Under the pieces are notes generated by a model that made no database searches, had not been told where the DNA came from, and worked only from the letters and a program-made list of their open reading frames with translations. From Pseudomonas sp. PDNC002 (GTDB taxonomy: Bacteria; Pseudomonadota; Gammaproteobacteria; Pseudomonadales; Pseudomonadaceae), in NCBI RefSeq assembly GCF_016919445.1, contig NZ_CP070356.1, forward strand, positions 5,645,502 through 5,709,501: DNA of 64,000 nucleotides. Reading direction: 5' to 3'. Position numbers and translations under genes: made by a program. This document shows positions 62,252-64,000 of the stretch, piece after piece (positions within the stretch are counted from its first letter, which is position 1; the number at the start of each line of letters is the position of its first letter).

Positions 62252-64000
62252 ATGTGCGGAATAGCAGGCGAGTTACGTTTCGATAAACAGGCTGCGGACC
62301 TTGCCGCAGTCGAACGCATCACCCATCACCTCGCACCGCGAGGCCCCGACGCCTGGGGTTTCCATAGCGAAGGTCCCTTGGCCCTGGGTCACCGGCGGCT
62401 GAAAATCATGGATCTGGCCGAAGCGTCCGGCCAACCGATGATCGACACGGCCCTGGGCCTGTCGATGGTGTTCAACGGCGCCATCTACAACTACCCGGAG
62501 CTGCGTGAGGAACTCGAAGCCCTGGGTTACCGCTTTTTCTCCAGCGGTGACACTGAAGTCCTTCTCAAGGGATACCACGCCTGGGGCGAACAACTATTGC
62601 CCCGCCTCAATGGCATGTTCGCTTTCGCCATCTGGGAACGCGACAAACGGCGCCTGTTCATCGCCCGCGACCGTCTCGGCATCAAGCCGCTGTACCTGTC
62701 GCAGACCGGCAAGCGCCTGCGCTTCGCCTCCAGCCTCCCGGCGCTGCTCAAGGGCGGCGACATCGACCCGGCGCTGGACCCGGTGGCACTCAACCACTAC
62801 CTGAACTTCCACGCCGTGGTCCCCGCGCCGCGCACCCTGCTGGCCGAGGTGCAGAAACTGCCGCCGGCCACCTGGATGACCATCGACGCCGACGGCCATA
62901 CCGAGCGCCAGCGTTGGTGGACCCTGGACTACGGCCCGCTGCCGGACGAGCGCGAGCTGACCCTGGACGACTGGGAAGACCGCCTGCTGAACAGCCTGCG
63001 CGACGCCGTGAGCGTGCGCCAGCGCGCTGCCCGTGAAGTCGGCGTGCTGCTCTCCGGCGGGGTGGACTCCAGTCTGCTGGTCGGCCTGCTGCACGAGGCC
63101 GGCGTCGAGGACCTGCTGACCTTCTCCATCGGCTTCGAGGATGCCGGCGGCGAGCGCGGCGACGAGTTCCAGTACTCGGACCTGATCGCGAAACGCTACG
63201 GCACCCGCCACCACCAGCTGCGCATCGACGAGAACGAAGTCATCTCGCAGTTGCCGGCGGCCTTCCGCGCCATGAGCGAGCCGATGGTCAGCCACGACTG
63301 CATCGCCTTCTACCTGCTCTCGCGGGAAGTCTCCAAGCACTGCAAGGTGGTGCAGAGCGGCCAGGGCGCCGACGAGCTGTTCGCCGGCTATCACTGGTAT
63401 CCGAAAGTGGCCGGGGCGAAAGACCCGCTGCAGGCCTACCGCGCCGCCTTCTTCGACCGCACTCACGGCGAGTACCTCGATACCGTACGTGAAGCGCTGC
63501 GGGTCGAGGACGTGGCCAGCGAGTTCGTCCGCGACCACTTCGCCCAGCCCGGCGCGGACGATCCGGTGGACAAGGCGTTGCGCCTGGACAGCACCATCAT
63601 GCTGGTGGACGACCCGGTCAAGCGCGTCGACAACATGACCATGGCCTGGGGCCTGGAAGCCCGCGTGCCGTTCCTCGACTACCGCGTCGCGGAACTGTCG
63701 GCGCGCATCCCGTCGCGCTTCAAGCTCGGCGACGGCGGCAAGCAGGTGCTCAAGGCCGCCGCGCGCAAGGTCATCCCCAGCGAGGTGATCGACCGGCCCA
63801 AGGGCTACTTCCCGGTGCCCGGCCTGAAACACCTGCAAGGCAATACCCGCGCCTGGGTCAGCGAATTGCTGCTGGACCCGAGCCAGGACCGTGGACTGTT
63901 CGAGACGGCGATGTTCGACCGCCTGCTCAGCGACCCGGCGACCGACCTCACCCCGCTGCGCGGTTCCAAGTTGTGGCAGTTGGCGGCCCTCAACCTCTGG
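62252..64000 (+). CDS. asnO: N-acetylglutaminylglutamine amide synthetase (asparagine synthase family), 3' end cut
   Basis: 583 codons are visible and the reading frame is open at the window edge. The protein begins MCGIAGELRF, with Cys2 as the glutaminase nucleophile. The N-terminal class II amidotransferase domain (about 1-210, PRGPDAWG, YNYPELREELEALGY) is followed by an ATP-pyrophosphatase synthetase domain with VLLSGGVDSSLLVGLL and QGADELFAGY. The pseudomonad homologue at this location (next to a MarR gene and followed by an acetyltransferase) makes N-acetylglutaminylglutamine amide, an osmoprotectant dipeptide. About 5-10 residues are probably missing. Confidence 0.88.
   Translation, partial: MCGIAGELRFDKQAADLAAVERITHHLAPRGPDAWGFHSEGPLALGHRRLKIMDLAEASGQPMIDTALGLSMVFNGAIYNYPELREELEALGYRFFSSGDTEVLLKGYHAWGEQLLPRLNGMFAFAIWERDKRRLFIARDRLGIKPLYLSQTGKRLRFASSLPALLKGGDIDPALDPVALNHYLNFHAVVPAPRTLLAEVQKLPPATWMTIDADGHTERQRWWTLDYGPLPDERELTLDDWEDRLLNSLRDAVSVRQRAAREVGVLLSGGVDSSLLVGLLHEAGVEDLLTFSIGFEDAGGERGDEFQYSDLIAKRYGTRHHQLRIDENEVISQLPAAFRAMSEPMVSHDCIAFYLLSREVSKHCKVVQSGQGADELFAGYHWYPKVAGAKDPLQAYRAAFFDRTHGEYLDTVREALRVEDVASEFVRDHFAQPGADDPVDKALRLDSTIMLVDDPVKRVDNMTMAWGLEARVPFLDYRVAELSARIPSRFKLGDGGKQVLKAAARKVIPSEVIDRPKGYFPVPGLKHLQGNTRAWVSELLLDPSQDRGLFETAMFDRLLSDPATDLTPLRGSKLWQLAALNLW

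Overview
The window is a GC-rich gammaproteobacterial chromosome segment that I read as Pseudomonas, close to the P. aeruginosa / P. nitroreducens / P. citronellolis side of the genus. Support comes from the gene set (gacS-ldhA, relA-mazG, lpxO, plpD, a FimV-like protein, lapG-lapD, a MexMN-type pump, the N-acetylglutaminylglutamine amide synthetase), from gene orders that match P. aeruginosa, and from many intergenic copies of the pseudomonad GTAGGAGCG...CGCTCCTAC palindromes. No phage, transposase, plasmid or CRISPR locus is visible. Both ends cut through genes: a PlsC-like acyltransferase on the left and the glutamine-dependent amidotransferase on the right.

Layout. 1-4525: acyltransferase, mercaptopyruvate sulfurtransferase, a Sel1-repeat protein, a phage-related small protein and a FadL porin. 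4690-6146: a MarR regulator divergent from a three-gene operon (thioredoxin-like, DUF2024, Rof/Rho antiterminator). 6165-20320: DUF2058 protein, lpxO, then the cysM-rlmD-relA-mazG operon, a PirRS-like two-component system without its receptor gene, gacS, ldhA and two small envelope or metal-site proteins. 20324-22176: dinB and three tandem initiator-tRNA transcription units. 22299-26914: alanyl-phosphatidylglycerol synthase and hydrolase plus cytochrome b561. 27286-32980: acyl-CoA acyltransferase fold protein, small unknown, glycosyltransferase with LpxH-like phosphatase, AraC regulator, tRNA-binding protein, DMT permease. 33371-45824: hldD, Rdx protein, plpD, FimV-like protein, MarR regulator, DUF2804, diguanylate cyclase, lipoprotein, recQ. 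46021-58744: two small conserved genes, a MexMN-type efflux operon carrying its own two-component genes, lapG-lapD, and polyphosphate:AMP phosphotransferase. 58853-64000: mnmC, a TSUP permease, a MarR regulator and asnO.

Functionally the window is dominated by envelope adaptation (FadL, LpxO, A-PG synthesis and turnover, HldD, PlpD, LapGD, MexMN), by signalling (GacS, two OmpR-type systems, c-di-GMP enzymes, RelA) and by small redox or metal proteins with CxxC motifs.

The unusual material is intergenic. I see a six-copy 40-bp hairpin array (37201-37435), two arrays of a CCCTCTCCCT hairpin with periods of 68 and 74 bp and inverted ends (41731-41981, 47077-47424), a tandem duplication of a REP-bearing block (26951-27292), and a branched inverted-repeat element (56950-57142) whose three stem mismatches are all G-U wobbles if the plus strand is RNA. 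Two regulatory palindromes look informative: a shared TTAGCCAGCTAA site upstream of both a marR gene and hldD, and a pair of 17-bp sites in the thioredoxin/rof divergent promoter.
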